The notes under the pieces: generated by a model
What the model was told of the DNA's origin: nothing
What the model saw: the letters and a program-made list of their open reading frames with translations, nothing else
Database searches by the model: none
Shown here: piece after piece, positions 27,314 to 39,329 of the stretch
How the letters are laid out: each line of letters begins with the position of its first letter
Position numbering within the stretch: the stretch's first letter is position 1
Translations under genes and position numbers: made by a program
Assembly (NCBI RefSeq): GCF_003730295.1
Contig: NZ_QTSZ01000049.1
Location: forward strand, 62,001 to 126,000
Length of the DNA stretch: 64,000 bases
From: Ornithinibacillus gellani
GTDB taxonomy: Bacteria; Bacillota; Bacilli; Bacillales; Amphibacillaceae
Direction: 5' to 3'

Positions 27314-29536
27314 ATGAATCGAACTGGAGATGACCTGCTCAAGGGTTTAAATAAGGAACAGCGCGAGGCAGTGAAGCATACAGAAGGACCGTTATTGGTC
27401 ATGGCGGGTGCAGGAAGTGGTAAGACACGCGTGCTCACGCATCGGATTGCATATCTGATGAGTGAAAAAGATGTGGCACCTAGAAATATATTGGCGATTA
27501 CATTTACAAATAAAGCAGCAAGAGAAATGAAGGATCGTGTTCGTCGTCTCGTCGGGGCGGAAGGTGAATACATGTGGGTATCGACCTTTCACTCCATGTG
27601 TGTGCGAATTTTACGTCGTGATATCGATCGGATTGGTATCAATCGTAATTTTACGATTTTGGACAGTGGTGATCAGTTATCTGTCGTGAAGCAAGTGTTG
27701 AAAAACATCAACCTGGATCCGAAGCAATTTGACCCACGGGCAATGCTTGGACAAATTAGTGCTGCAAAAAATGAACTGATCACACCTGAAGCATATAATG
27801 AAAAAGTTGGCGATTTCTTTACGCGCCAGGTGGGCAAGGTGTACTCTGCTTACCAAAATATGCTGCGTAAAAACCAATCGCTTGATTTTGATGATTTGAT
27901 TATGGAAACCATTACGTTATTCCGCCGTGTTCCGGAGGTATTGGAATACTATCAGCGTCGTTTTCAATATATTCATGTGGATGAGTATCAGGATACGAAC
28001 CATGCCCAATACTTTTTGGTGAAGCAACTGGCAAGCCGTTTCCAAAACTTATGTGTTGTGGGAGACTCGGATCAGTCAATTTATCGTTGGCGTGGAGCTG
28101 ACATTGCGAATATCCTTTCGTTTGAAAAGGATTATCCAGCAGCACGAACTATCTTTCTCGAGCAGAATTATCGCTCAACAAAATCCATTTTACAAGCAGC
28201 AAATAAAGTCATTGAAAATAATTCCGGTCGAAAGCCAAAAAATTTATGGACAGAAAACCCGGACGGCAAGAAAATCCATTACTTCCAGGGCTCCACAGAG
28301 CAGGAAGAAGCTCTGTTTATTACGGAAAAAATTCAAACCTTACGTCGTGAGGAAGGCATTTCACCAAACGACATTGCCATCTTATATCGAACCAATGCGC
28401 AATCCCGTGCGGTTGAGGATACATTGATGAAATCAGGCGTATCCTATCAAATGGTTGGCGGCACGAAGTTTTACGAGCGTAAAGAAATTAAAGATATGGT
28501 CGCTTATTTACGGTTAATTACGAATCCTGAAGATGATTTAAGCTTTGAACGGGTTGTGAATGAACCGAAACGCGGAATTGGTAAAACCTCAGTAGAGCGT
28601 CTTCGTGCCTATGCAACAGAGCATGGTATTTCCTTCTTTGCTGCAGTAAGAGAAGTCGATTTTATTGGTGTCTCTGCAAGAGCAGCAAATGCTTTGGCAG
28701 GATTTGCAGATTTGATTACGTCTTTATCTCAGCAGCAGGAGTTTTTAACCGCAACAGATATGGTTGAAGCAGTGCTGGAGCGGACAGGCTATGAGCAAAT
28801 GCTGAAAAACGAGCAAACACTTGAGGCACAGAGTCGTTTGGAAAACTTAGAGGAATTTATGACGGTTACCCAGAATTTTGAAGAAAAAAGTGAAGAGGAT
28901 AAAACACTCGTTGCTTTTCTAACGGATTTGGCCTTAATTGCAGATATTGATTCTGTCGATGAGGAAGATCCGGAAAATGAAGATAAAATTACGTTGATGA
29001 CCTTACATGCTGCCAAAGGATTGGAATTCCCTGTTGTTTTCTTAATTGGGCTGGAGGAGAATGTTTTCCCACATAGTCGTTCCATGTTTGATCAAGATGA
29101 AATGGAAGAGGAGCGCCGCTTGGCATATGTTGGAATTACCCGTGCAGAGAAGCAACTGTATTTGACCCATGCTCGGATGCGTACCTTGTATGGACGAACA
29201 AATATGAACCCAATTAGTCGCTTTATAAATGAAATTCCGACTGATTTAGTAGAAGGAATCGATCAAGAGGAGAAAATCCCATTTGGCGGACGTGCACAAA
29301 CTACAAAATCCGAAGCACCAGGATTAAAGCGCCGCGCACAGCGCCTGCAGAAAACATCTGGAGCGGAGAGTGAAGCATGGATGCCGGGTGACAAGGCGGA
29401 CCATAAAAAATGGGGCGTAGGAACGGTTGTGAAGGTGCAAGGCGAGGGAGAAGCGATGGAGCTTGACGTTGCCTTCCCAGCACCAACTGGAATCAAGCGT
29501 TTATTAGCTAAATTTGCACCAATAACGAAAAAGTAG
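27314..29536 (+). CDS. pcrA: ATP-dependent 3'-5' DNA helicase PcrA (UvrD/Rep family)
   Basis: 740 residues, usual for PcrA. Superfamily 1 motifs in order: Q-motif LNKEQREAV, motif [12 protein letters not shown], Ia [59 protein letters not shown] and [14 protein letters not shown]. The C-terminal tail ends in the Tudor-like [11 protein letters not shown] domain that contacts RNA polymerase. It unwinds DNA in repair and plasmid replication. ATG 27314 lies one base after the pcrB stop; a GTG further up at 27302 overlaps pcrB. Confidence 0.95.
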   Translation: MNRTGDDLLKGLNKEQREAVKHTEGPLLVMAGAGSGKTRVLTHRIAYLMSEKDVAPRNILAITFTNKAAREMKDRVRRLVGAEGEYMWVSTFHSMCVRILRRDIDRIGINRNFTILDSGDQLSVVKQVLKNINLDPKQFDPRAMLGQISAAKNELITPEAYNEKVGDFFTRQVGKVYSAYQNMLRKNQSLDFDDLIMETITLFRRVPEVLEYYQRRFQYIHVDEYQDTNHAQYFLVKQLASRFQNLCVVGDSDQSIYRWRGADIANILSFEKDYPAARTIFLEQNYRSTKSILQAANKVIENNSGRKPKNLWTENPDGKKIHYFQGSTEQEEALFITEKIQTLRREEGISPNDIAILYRTNAQSRAVEDTLMKSGVSYQMVGGTKFYERKEIKDMVAYLRLITNPEDDLSFERVVNEPKRGIGKTSVERLRAYATEHGISFFAAVREVDFIGVSARAANALAGFADLITSLSQQQEFLTATDMVEAVLERTGYEQMLKNEQTLEAQSRLENLEEFMTVTQNFEEKSEEDKTLVAFLTDLALIADIDSVDEEDPENEDKITLMTLHAAKGLEFPVVFLIGLEENVFPHSRSMFDQDEMEEERRLAYVGITRAEKQLYLTHARMRTLYGRTNMNPISRFINEIPTDLVEGIDQEEKIPFGGRAQTTKSEAPGLKRRAQRLQKTSGAESEAWMPGDKADHKKWGVGTVVKVQGEGEAMELDVAFPAPTGIKRLLAKFAPITKK

Positions 29537-29549
29537 AGGTGTTGGATGA

Positions 29550-32065
<2,516 letters not shown>

Positions 32066-32075
32066 ATGGAAAAAC

Positions 32076-32106
32076 AGTAGATCAAACAATATATTGTTTG
32101 ATCTAC
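32076..32106. terminator. Bidirectional terminator between ligA2 and ileS2
   Basis: Perfect 14-bp stem AGTAGATCAAACAA/TTGTTTGATCTACT with a short loop and A/T-rich flanks. It lies between the convergent ligA2 and ileS2. Confidence 0.85.
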
Positions 32107-32119
32107 TTTATCTCTGTCT

Positions 32120-35100
32120 TTATGACTTAATGTATAATCTAACCTCATTTTCTTCCACTTTAAAACTTTTCATATCTGGTTTACCTTCAAAATGAACCGA
32201 ATTAATAATAAGATTTCTTTGTACTAATTCATCAAATTTAATCAATACATTTTGAAGCCACGAATCAGTCTGAACAAAAAGATCTACTCGTAACTCAACT
32301 GGAAGATTTAATTCCTTGCGATAGGTCTGAACAGCCCGAACGAATTCCCTTACTAAGCCTTCCTCAATTAATTCTTGCGTCAAATTAGTATCTAATAAGG
32401 TCAGGAATTTACTCCCTTCAAGTAATTCAAAACCGTCTCTTCCTTTTTTCTCAATAAGTACGTCATCCGTTGTAAGAGTTACAGTTTCACCTGAACTGAA
32501 TGATAACTGCATTTCTTTTTCTTTCATGAATTTTTCCTTTTCCTTATCGTCTAATTTATCAACTTTATTTTTAACTTGGCCAACGAATTTGCCTAACTTT
32601 GGCCCAACTACCGAAAAGTTTAATTTGAGATCAAGCTGTAACAAATCTGAATAATCCCTCGTAAACTTTACTTCTTTTAGGTTCATTTCATTTTTTATAA
32701 TAGACGAATATTTTTCCAACTGGGATAGAGTGGATTCTTCCGTCGGGACAACTACCAATTGAGCTAATGGTTGTTTGGTTTTAATTCTTACTGTATTTCT
32801 AAGGGATCTTGTCAGCTCTATTATTTGTAAGACTTCATCCATATCTTTTTCTAATTGTTCATCAATAAGCATTTCATCCGATTTAGGGTAATCTGATACA
32901 TGCACACTATCTTTCACTAAGTTTGAGTATATGTGTTCTGTAACAAAAGGTGTATAAGGAGCCATGAGCTGTGATAGCTTTTTTAATACCTCAAACAAGG
33001 TACTAAATGCCGCCCTCTTATCATTAGTCATACCACTATTCCAAAAACGTTGTCTGGAACGCCTTACATACCAATTGCTGAGTTCATCAATAAATGTTGA
33101 AATTGATCTTGCTCCTTTTGTGATATCATAATCATCTAAACTATGGGTAACTTCCTCTATAACAGTATTTAGGCGAGAAAGAATCCATTTATCAAGAGTT
33201 GTTTTAGTGCCACCCAAATCACTATCTGGATTAAATTGATCAATTTCCGCATACATCGAGTAAAAAGAATAAACGTTTAGTAGCGTATCTATAACTTTGG
33301 ACTTAGCATGACTGACAGTTTTTTTAGAAAAACGTTTATTATTCCATGGTGAACTATCAGCTAACAACGCCCATCTTAGAGAATCAGCACCAAACTCATT
33401 AATAAGCTCAGCAGGATTCAAGGCATTACCTTTACTTTTTGACATTTTTTGTCCATTTTCATCTAAAATATGACCTAAAGAAAGGACTCGTTTATACGGT
33501 GATTCTCCTGTAAACAAAGTAGAAACAGCCAACAAACTGTAAAACCATCCCCTTGTTTGGTCAACGCCCTCAATAACTACATCAGCAGGAAATTGCTTTT
33601 TAAACATATCTTTGTTTTCAAATGGATAATGATATTGGGCAAATGGCATTGATCCACTATCAAACCAAACATCAATAACTTCGCTTGTTCTATCCATAGT
33701 ACCACCACAAAGGCAAGCTAAATGTAATTTGTCTACGTAAGGTTTATGCAACTCTATGTTTTTTGGTACTTCTTCTACTGAAAGTTCACTTAATTCTTTT
33801 ACAGAATTTGGGGCTTTTTCAATACCACAATCTTGACAAACCCAAACGTTTAATGGTGTTCCCCAATATCTATCCCTACCTATATTCCAGTCAACCATAT
33901 TATCCAAAAAGTTCCCAAACCTTCCATCTTTCATATGAGAAGGAAACCACTCAACTTCTTGGTTATTGGCTTGTATTTTTTCTTTTACCTCTGTAGTCTT
34001 AATAAACCACCCCTCCATAGCATAATAAAGAAGAGGACTATCACATCGCCAACAGTGGGGATAGCTATGCTCATATTTTTCCTTATCGAATAAAAGATTT
34101 TGTTTTGATAGCATTTTTATAATTTCAACGTCGCAATCTTTTACAAATTTTCCAGCAAGCGGGGTTACATATTCCTTATAGCGACCTTTAGAATCAACTA
34201 CATTTACGTAAGAAAATTGATTATCTTGGATGGCAATGTAATCATCTTCTCCATGGGCGGGTGCTATATGCACAATACCAGTTCCACTTGTATCTGTAAC
34301 AAAATCCGCACCGAGAACTTTATGACCATTGGATACGGTAACATAATTAAAGGGTGCTTCATAAGAGAGACCTATTAAGTCTTCCCCTTTAATCACATCC
34401 AGGGTTTCGTAATCCTCCTTGATAACTATAGGAGCCAATGACTCTGCAAGGACAAATACTTCTAAGCCTTGTTTTACTTTTACATAGTTCATATTAGGAT
34501 TTACAGCAACAGCAACATTGCCAGGCAATGTCCAAGGTGTTGTTGTCCATCCTAAAAGGTATTCATTTTTAGTTCCTTTTAAGCGGAATTTAGCTGTAAC
34601 TGATAAATCAGAAACATCCTTATATCCTTGTGCAACTTCATGAGAGCTAAGTGAAGTCTCACAATCAGGACAATAGGGTATAACTCGATGTCCTTTATAT
34701 AATAAGCCTTTTTCATGGATAGTAGATAAAATATTCCAAACTGACTCAATATATTCGTTATTTAAGGTAATATAAGGGTCTTCCATATCTACCCAATAGC
34801 CAAGAGCATTGGTGAATTGTTTCCACTCATTTTCATATTCAAAAACACTTTCTTTACATTTTTGAATGAAATTTTCAATTCCGTATTCTTCAATTTGATC
34901 TTTCCCACGAATATTTAACTGTTTTTCCACTTCTAATTCTACAGGTAAACCATGAGTATCCCAACCTGCTTTTCTTAAAACTTGATAACCCGACATTGTT
35001 TTATATCTTGCTACAAAGTCCTTAATGGTTCTTCCAAGGGCGTGACCTGCATGTGGTAAACCATTTGCCGTTGGTGGCCCTTCATAAAAAACAAATGCCT

Positions 35101-35206
35101 CATTTCCTTCTCGGTTAGATATAGAACGTTGGAATGTACCATCCTTTTTCCATTGTTCACGTACTCTTAATTCCATTGCTGCATTTGACTCTTTCAACTT
35201 TATCAC
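32120..35206 (-). CDS. ileS: Type-2 isoleucyl-tRNA synthetase (IleRS2, MupA-like)
   Basis: 1028 residues, in the range of type-2 (eukaryote-like) IleRS such as B. anthracis IleS2 and staphylococcal MupA, longer than the type-1 housekeeping enzyme. Signature 1 reads PHAGH (residues 51-55, HIGH motif in its normal HxGH arrangement), and KMSKS is at 587-591. WDTHGLPVE, the CP1 editing domain and [12 protein letters not shown] are also present. Type-2 IleRS is far less sensitive to mupirocin than type 1. A long structured leader precedes it, suggesting regulated expression. It is the last gene of the transposon's minus-strand set. Confidence 0.93.
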   Translation of the reverse strand: MIKLKESNAAMELRVREQWKKDGTFQRSISNREGNEAFVFYEGPPTANGLPHAGHALGRTIKDFVARYKTMSGYQVLRKAGWDTHGLPVELEVEKQLNIRGKDQIEEYGIENFIQKCKESVFEYENEWKQFTNALGYWVDMEDPYITLNNEYIESVWNILSTIHEKGLLYKGHRVIPYCPDCETSLSSHEVAQGYKDVSDLSVTAKFRLKGTKNEYLLGWTTTPWTLPGNVAVAVNPNMNYVKVKQGLEVFVLAESLAPIVIKEDYETLDVIKGEDLIGLSYEAPFNYVTVSNGHKVLGADFVTDTSGTGIVHIAPAHGEDDYIAIQDNQFSYVNVVDSKGRYKEYVTPLAGKFVKDCDVEIIKMLSKQNLLFDKEKYEHSYPHCWRCDSPLLYYAMEGWFIKTTEVKEKIQANNQEVEWFPSHMKDGRFGNFLDNMVDWNIGRDRYWGTPLNVWVCQDCGIEKAPNSVKELSELSVEEVPKNIELHKPYVDKLHLACLCGGTMDRTSEVIDVWFDSGSMPFAQYHYPFENKDMFKKQFPADVVIEGVDQTRGWFYSLLAVSTLFTGESPYKRVLSLGHILDENGQKMSKSKGNALNPAELINEFGADSLRWALLADSSPWNNKRFSKKTVSHAKSKVIDTLLNVYSFYSMYAEIDQFNPDSDLGGTKTTLDKWILSRLNTVIEEVTHSLDDYDITKGARSISTFIDELSNWYVRRSRQRFWNSGMTNDKRAAFSTLFEVLKKLSQLMAPYTPFVTEHIYSNLVKDSVHVSDYPKSDEMLIDEQLEKDMDEVLQIIELTRSLRNTVRIKTKQPLAQLVVVPTEESTLSQLEKYSSIIKNEMNLKEVKFTRDYSDLLQLDLKLNFSVVGPKLGKFVGQVKNKVDKLDDKEKEKFMKEKEMQLSFSSGETVTLTTDDVLIEKKGRDGFELLEGSKFLTLLDTNLTQELIEEGLVREFVRAVQTYRKELNLPVELRVDLFVQTDSWLQNVLIKFDELVQRNLIINSVHFEGKPDMKSFKVEENEVRLYIKS

Positions 35207-35221
35207 CTCATTATTATTTTA

Positions 35222-35581
35222 ATAAAAAAACTCGATCCTACGTAATGTGGGATCGAGTTTATATAAAAGAATATAATCTTCCATTAACAAAATAAAAAAC
35301 CATAGTAGTGGTTTTAATCAGTTAATTACACTACGTACTATCATACGTGTCCTGGGTATCGGTAGAATGCCGTCAAAGTTTAAATTTCTTTTCAACTTTG
35401 CTTCTCGGAGAGGATTTTCATCATGGTCTTAACGTTGACTTTCAGCAATTCGTCAACTCTCTGTAGATAAGATATACATAATTACTCTTTCTCGTCATTG
35501 AATTAATTATGAAATTATTGTTAATGTTAACCAATAAAAATGTAAAAGTCAATTTATTCTGTATATCTCGCTAATCACTTT
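35222..35581 (-). promoter_or_regulatory. Structured leader of ileS2 with tandem attenuator hairpins
   Basis: 375 bases between thyX and ileS2. Reading toward ileS2, stem TGG/CCA with flanking A/T (35296-35315) and then stem ACTCGATCC/GGATCGAGT (35230-35258), each followed by T's, look like two terminators. An alternative stem CACTAC/GTAGTG (35329-35334 with 35305-35310) would block the first. A stem GTTGAC/GTCAAC and CAAAGTT/AACTTTG lie further upstream. The layout fits transcription attenuation, but the T-box consensus AGGGTGG-ACCGCG is not visible, so the sensing mechanism is unknown. Confidence 0.55.
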
Positions 35582-36277
35582 TTAAGAATACTTCAGGAGA
35601 GCATCAAGAGATAGAGGAAACTTCTCATGGGCTAATTCCTTAACTGCCTCAGCAAGAACTCTGATTTCATATTGTGCATCTTCTGGGAGCCTCAATTTTA
35701 AGAAGTGTGCTACACCTTGCAGGGAGCCAGTCCAATAATATCTCACAAACATGGAGTAAGCGGGAAGGAATAAACGAGCTTGTTCTGGAGCTATTCCTGC
35801 CTCCATTGCTTCTTCATAAAGTCGCTCACCTTCGTCAACGTGTTTTTCAAGTTTCTTTGTGAAGATGCTTCCAGATGATTCGTTTAAGACTTCACCCGAA
35901 CCTTGTTTTGAATTTTGTGGCTTTGACCTCCACTCGTCAGCTTGAGGAATATAGAACTCTGGTTCCTCTGTAATATAGCGACGAGAAGATTCATTCCAAG
36001 CAACGAATGGATCTTGGAACCCAGAACCAATTATATGCTTCCAATGCTGTCTTGCAACGTAAAGGGGAACATATACCTCAAATTGAAGTGAAGTATGTCT
36101 AAATGGACTTGTGTGACCTTCACGAGCGAGAAAGTCTATAAGTCCCTTGTCTTTATCATCAAGAATGGCTTTTTTCTTGTTGTAAGACACACGAGCTGAA
36201 TTTGTAACCGATAAATCGGAACCCATGTGGTCTTGTAAAATCACATAACCACCATTTAATATGTCTATTCTTTCCAT
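35582..36277 (-). CDS. thyX: Flavin-dependent thymidylate synthase ThyX
   Basis: 231 residues, the usual ThyX length. The ThyX signature appears in the extended form VARQHWKHIIGSG...WNESSRRY, and SPFRHTSLQFEV precedes it. ThyX makes dTMP from dUMP with FAD, NADPH and methylene-THF, and unlike ThyA releases THF, so no dihydrofolate reductase is needed to recycle the cofactor. It lies 135 bases downstream of the dfr gene and belongs to the same strand. Carriage beside a trimethoprim-resistance-type DHFR gives two ways round antifolate stress. Confidence 0.9.
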   Translation of the reverse strand: MERIDILNGGYVILQDHMGSDLSVTNSARVSYNKKKAILDDKDKGLIDFLAREGHTSPFRHTSLQFEVYVPLYVARQHWKHIIGSGFQDPFVAWNESSRRYITEEPEFYIPQADEWRSKPQNSKQGSGEVLNESSGSIFTKKLEKHVDEGERLYEEAMEAGIAPEQARLFLPAYSMFVRYYWTGSLQGVAHFLKLRLPEDAQYEIRVLAEAVKELAHEKFPLSLDALLKYS

Positions 36278-36412
36278 AATTTAAACCCCTCTCTGATCAA
36301 ATGTTGATTTAATTTTTGAGCCAATAATAGCAATTTTTTCATAATGGCTTGTTATTAATTTTACTATAATTTCTAAAATTTTGCTCCTACTAAATTGCTA
36401 TCTTAATAAAAT

Positions 36413-36895
36413 CTATTTTTCATAAACATGAAAATAATAGGTATAAGGATTTTTGTCATTCCGACTCCCTTTTTTTACAGATACTTCTTTCCATTCATCG
36501 AAATTAACTTCTGGAAAAAAGGTATCTCCTTCAAATTCATGATGAATCTTTGTAATATACATTTTCTTAACATATGGAAAGAAAATATTATAAATCTGTT
36601 CTCCTCCAAAAATAAAAATCTCTTCTTCATTTTTACAAAGCTCAAATACATCTTCGATAGAATGAGCAATTTCACAACCATGGAAATTGAAATTCTTATC
36701 TCTTGTTAAAATAATATTCCTTCTGTTGGGTAAAGCCCTTCCAATTGACTCTAAGTTCTTTCTGCCTAAAATGATGGGATATCCCTTTGTTGTATTTTTA
36801 ACATACTCCCAATCATTTGGAATTCTCCAGGGGATGTCATTGTCTTTGCCTATTACTCTATTTTTATCCATAGCAACAATTAGAGAAATATTCAT
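36413..36895 (-). CDS. dfrK: Trimethoprim-resistance-type dihydrofolate reductase, DfrK-like
   Basis: 160 residues. Motifs: MDKNRVIGKDNDIPWRIPNDWEYVK (folate and NADPH site, with the conserved Asp in place), GYPIILGRKNLESIGRALPNRRNIILTRD, IFIFGGEQIY and EGDTFFPE. As I recall DfrK, the match is very close throughout. DfrK is known from Tn559, itself a Tn554-family transposon in radC of staphylococci, which agrees with this setting. It reduces dihydrofolate and is expected to tolerate trimethoprim; resistance has not been shown here. Confidence 0.88.
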   Translation of the reverse strand: MNISLIVAMDKNRVIGKDNDIPWRIPNDWEYVKNTTKGYPIILGRKNLESIGRALPNRRNIILTRDKNFNFHGCEIAHSIEDVFELCKNEEEIFIFGGEQIYNIFFPYVKKMYITKIHHEFEGDTFFPEVNFDEWKEVSVKKGSRNDKNPYTYYFHVYEK

Positions 36896-36942
36896 ATATT
36901 ACACAGCCTTTATATATTATTTTACCAAATGGTTTTTATCTT

Positions 36943-37467
36943 TTAATGTTTAGGGGAGAGCTTTACTACATTTGATTTAATATTTTCATTTACGTCTTTT
37001 TTGTGTTTTAAGTTATTATATCGTTCGTGGAGTTCAACGTTTTCCCTTTTTAATAATTTCAATTCATTCTCAACTAAGGAAACTTTTCTTCTCATGAGTT
37101 CTACACTAACATCCCGTTCCATCATTTTCTTAATTATTGATTCGAGTTCTGAAATTTTTTCTGAAAGTTTCTCGTTTCTTTTCACTGGATCGTCTTGATT
37201 GTATTGATCTATTCTAATTTCGATATAGTTTTTTAATACTTCATTGTTGTAAATTGTTTGCCGAGCAATTTTTGATTCGGTTGCAATATTATTTATTGAT
37301 GGTCTATTCTTTTTCATTTGAGTCATAATTTCTTCTTGTAAGGAAAACTTTTCACTTATTGTTTTTTCCACTTTATTTAGATATTCTTTTACTTTCGGCT
37401 CAATTAATTCAATACTGACCTTCATTTTTTCTAAAGTAAGAATTATGTTTTCATCTAATTTAACCAT
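36943..37467 (-). CDS. tnpC: TnpC-like transposition protein
   Basis: 174 residues, strongly charged, with a probable HTH near NNIATESKIARQTIYNNEVL and a long coiled-coil (about residues 90-165: ISELESIIKKMMERDVSVE...LKLLKRENVELHERYN). Tn554 TnpC is a small (about 125 residues) accessory protein that influences orientation and efficiency of transposition. This one is longer. It overlaps the end of tnpB by 13 bases, and is last in the recombination operon. Confidence 0.75.
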   Translation of the reverse strand: MVKLDENIILTLEKMKVSIELIEPKVKEYLNKVEKTISEKFSLQEEIMTQMKKNRPSINNIATESKIARQTIYNNEVLKNYIEIRIDQYNQDDPVKRNEKLSEKISELESIIKKMMERDVSVELMRRKVSLVENELKLLKRENVELHERYNNLKHKKDVNENIKSNVVKLSPKH

Positions 37468-39329
37468 GCCTTTACCTCCTTCTTGATAGAATCATAGTTG
37501 TCTATGAAGAATGAAACCTGTGGGAATTTTTCCTTAACTTCACTTTCACCTTTACGTTGAACTTCTTTTTCTAACTCTTCAAGTTCTGGAATTAGGTATT
37601 TTTCTACAATCCAACGTAACTTGTTTGTTTCTTTCTCGGAGGCTTTCTTAAATCCTTTTTCTTGATTGTATTTTATTGTCTTTAATAATGTTGTATATTT
37701 TTTGTAGTTAATATCGATCAAGAAAAAGGAGTGAAATAGGTTGTTGCACATGCCATAAGCACAATATAATTCATCGGTTGCATCACTTTTTCCACATTCT
37801 CTTATAGGACCACTTTTTATACATATACCGCCTTCTTTAGCCCTAATCGGAACCTTTTTAGTTAGATCATTTATAATTTCATCTAAATCAGTGGCAACAT
37901 TCAAATTTGAATTTTTTATATGCTCATTTATACGAAGCATAAGGGTATCTTTTCCTTGGCCCATAATCTCCGTTTCTCCTGTAATAAGCATTTTCATTAC
38001 AGATTCTGCAAAATCTTTGTCTTCTTCTAAATCTTTTTCAATTCTTTGATAACCCAAAGTTATTTCCTTTTCTAAATGATTCATGTGCCTTTGAACATAT
38101 AATAGAGACACACCCTGATTAATAAGTTCATTACACAACTTTACCCTATATTGATGTGGTCGGGGAATACTTACAATATCAGTAGGCTTGTAATGGCTGA
38201 AATATTCGCTGCCTATAACTTTCCGTTCCATTAAAACTCCGATATTTTGGTGATATAAAGTAGGGTATTTTTCTTTGACATTAATACACCCAATTTCTTT
38301 ACCGTATTTAAGAGCTATGGCTGTTGCCATTCTGGTCAATGTATTTTCGGTAACTGGTAATGTCCTTACTTTTAACGGGACAAAAAGCAAATTACTATTA
38401 GCCTTGATACGACTTGTGTTATATATTTCTTCCAAGGTATAGTAAGCCTTGCAAGCTAAGTCCGTCATAATAGTATTTACTTCTTTAAAATTGCCATTAC
38501 CTTTTACACCCTTAGAAGTCTCATACCTTAAATAATAAGCCGTTTTTGTGCCATTTAATATTTTTAAACTTTCTAAACTGCCTATTGTGCAATCGCATAT
38601 TTCCCCATTTCTTAATCCAGTTTGAGATAACAATATGAGCATAGCCGATGCTCCTCTATCATCAATAGGTGTATTTTTGTCTTCCATTACCTTAGTTAAG
38701 CAAGCTATTAAGCTATTAAAGTATTCATCAGAAATTGTATCCCATTTACCAGCATTTCTTTGAGCTTTAAGAGCATGACTATCTGTATGGGAAAGGAATC
38801 TGTGTATATCAACCCACTCAATAGATTTGTAATTAGTAGAGTAGAATTGGAAAAGTTTTATTAAATTCATCTTATATCTTTGTATTGTTCCTGCTGATAA
38901 GTCTTCTTTAGATTTAATATACTTACTTACTGTTTGAAGACTCACATAATCAAGGGAATAGATATCATTAGATGTAAGGTATTTTAAGAAATCTTTTATG
39001 TTATTGACAGTTATATAAATTGTTTGTATTTTATCAACATCTTCCCAAATCTGAGTGAGTGTAAAAAATTTAACATGGTCTTTAAATGCAAGGTTTATGT
39101 TCTTGAAATTAAATTCAGACTTTCTCTTAGGAACACGTTTGAGTGTTACAGAGTTAAAATCCCAAATATCGTTTGAAAAGAATATGTCACCAGATACGAT
39201 AGGGAGTTTATCAATTCTTTTTATATGCTCAAAAATCCTATTTGTCTTTACGCTGTTTAAAATAGCATCATCAAATTCTTCTGGAAAAAGCCATTGAATA
39301 TTATGTAATTCTTTTATAGAGCCATTCAT
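37455..39329 (-). CDS. tnpB: Tyrosine recombinase, TnpB of Tn554 type
   Basis: 624 residues (Tn554 TnpB is 630). Catalytic residues: Arg in SQTGLRNGEI, His-x-x-Arg in RPHQYRVK, His in HMNHLEKE and the nucleophile Tyr in ITLGYQRI. A C-terminal Cys-rich segment (GGICIKSGPIRECGKS) fits a zinc-like module. It would cut and join DNA at the element ends as part of the recombinase trio. Its start overlaps the stop of the 727-residue gene by four bases, which points to coupled translation. Confidence 0.88.
   Translation of the reverse strand: MNGSIKELHNIQWLFPEEFDDAILNSVKTNRIFEHIKRIDKLPIVSGDIFFSNDIWDFNSVTLKRVPKRKSEFNFKNINLAFKDHVKFFTLTQIWEDVDKIQTIYITVNNIKDFLKYLTSNDIYSLDYVSLQTVSKYIKSKEDLSAGTIQRYKMNLIKLFQFYSTNYKSIEWVDIHRFLSHTDSHALKAQRNAGKWDTISDEYFNSLIACLTKVMEDKNTPIDDRGASAMLILLSQTGLRNGEICDCTIGSLESLKILNGTKTAYYLRYETSKGVKGNGNFKEVNTIMTDLACKAYYTLEEIYNTSRIKANSNLLFVPLKVRTLPVTENTLTRMATAIALKYGKEIGCINVKEKYPTLYHQNIGVLMERKVIGSEYFSHYKPTDIVSIPRPHQYRVKLCNELINQGVSLLYVQRHMNHLEKEITLGYQRIEKDLEEDKDFAESVMKMLITGETEIMGQGKDTLMLRINEHIKNSNLNVATDLDEIINDLTKKVPIRAKEGGICIKSGPIRECGKSDATDELYCAYGMCNNLFHSFFLIDINYKKYTTLLKTIKYNQEKGFKKASEKETNKLRWIVEKYLIPELEELEKEVQRKGESEVKEKFPQVSFFIDNYDSIKKEVKAWLN

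Noticed and set aside
32120-35206. ileS2 as the host housekeeping gene
   Set aside because: It is type 2, sits within the transposon, and its location differs from the usual ileS place beside lspA and divIVA in Bacillaceae.
35222-35581. T-box riboswitch for ileS2
   Set aside because: The conserved AGGGTGG-ACCGCG element could not be found; only generic attenuator stems are visible, so it is listed as an unclassified leader.
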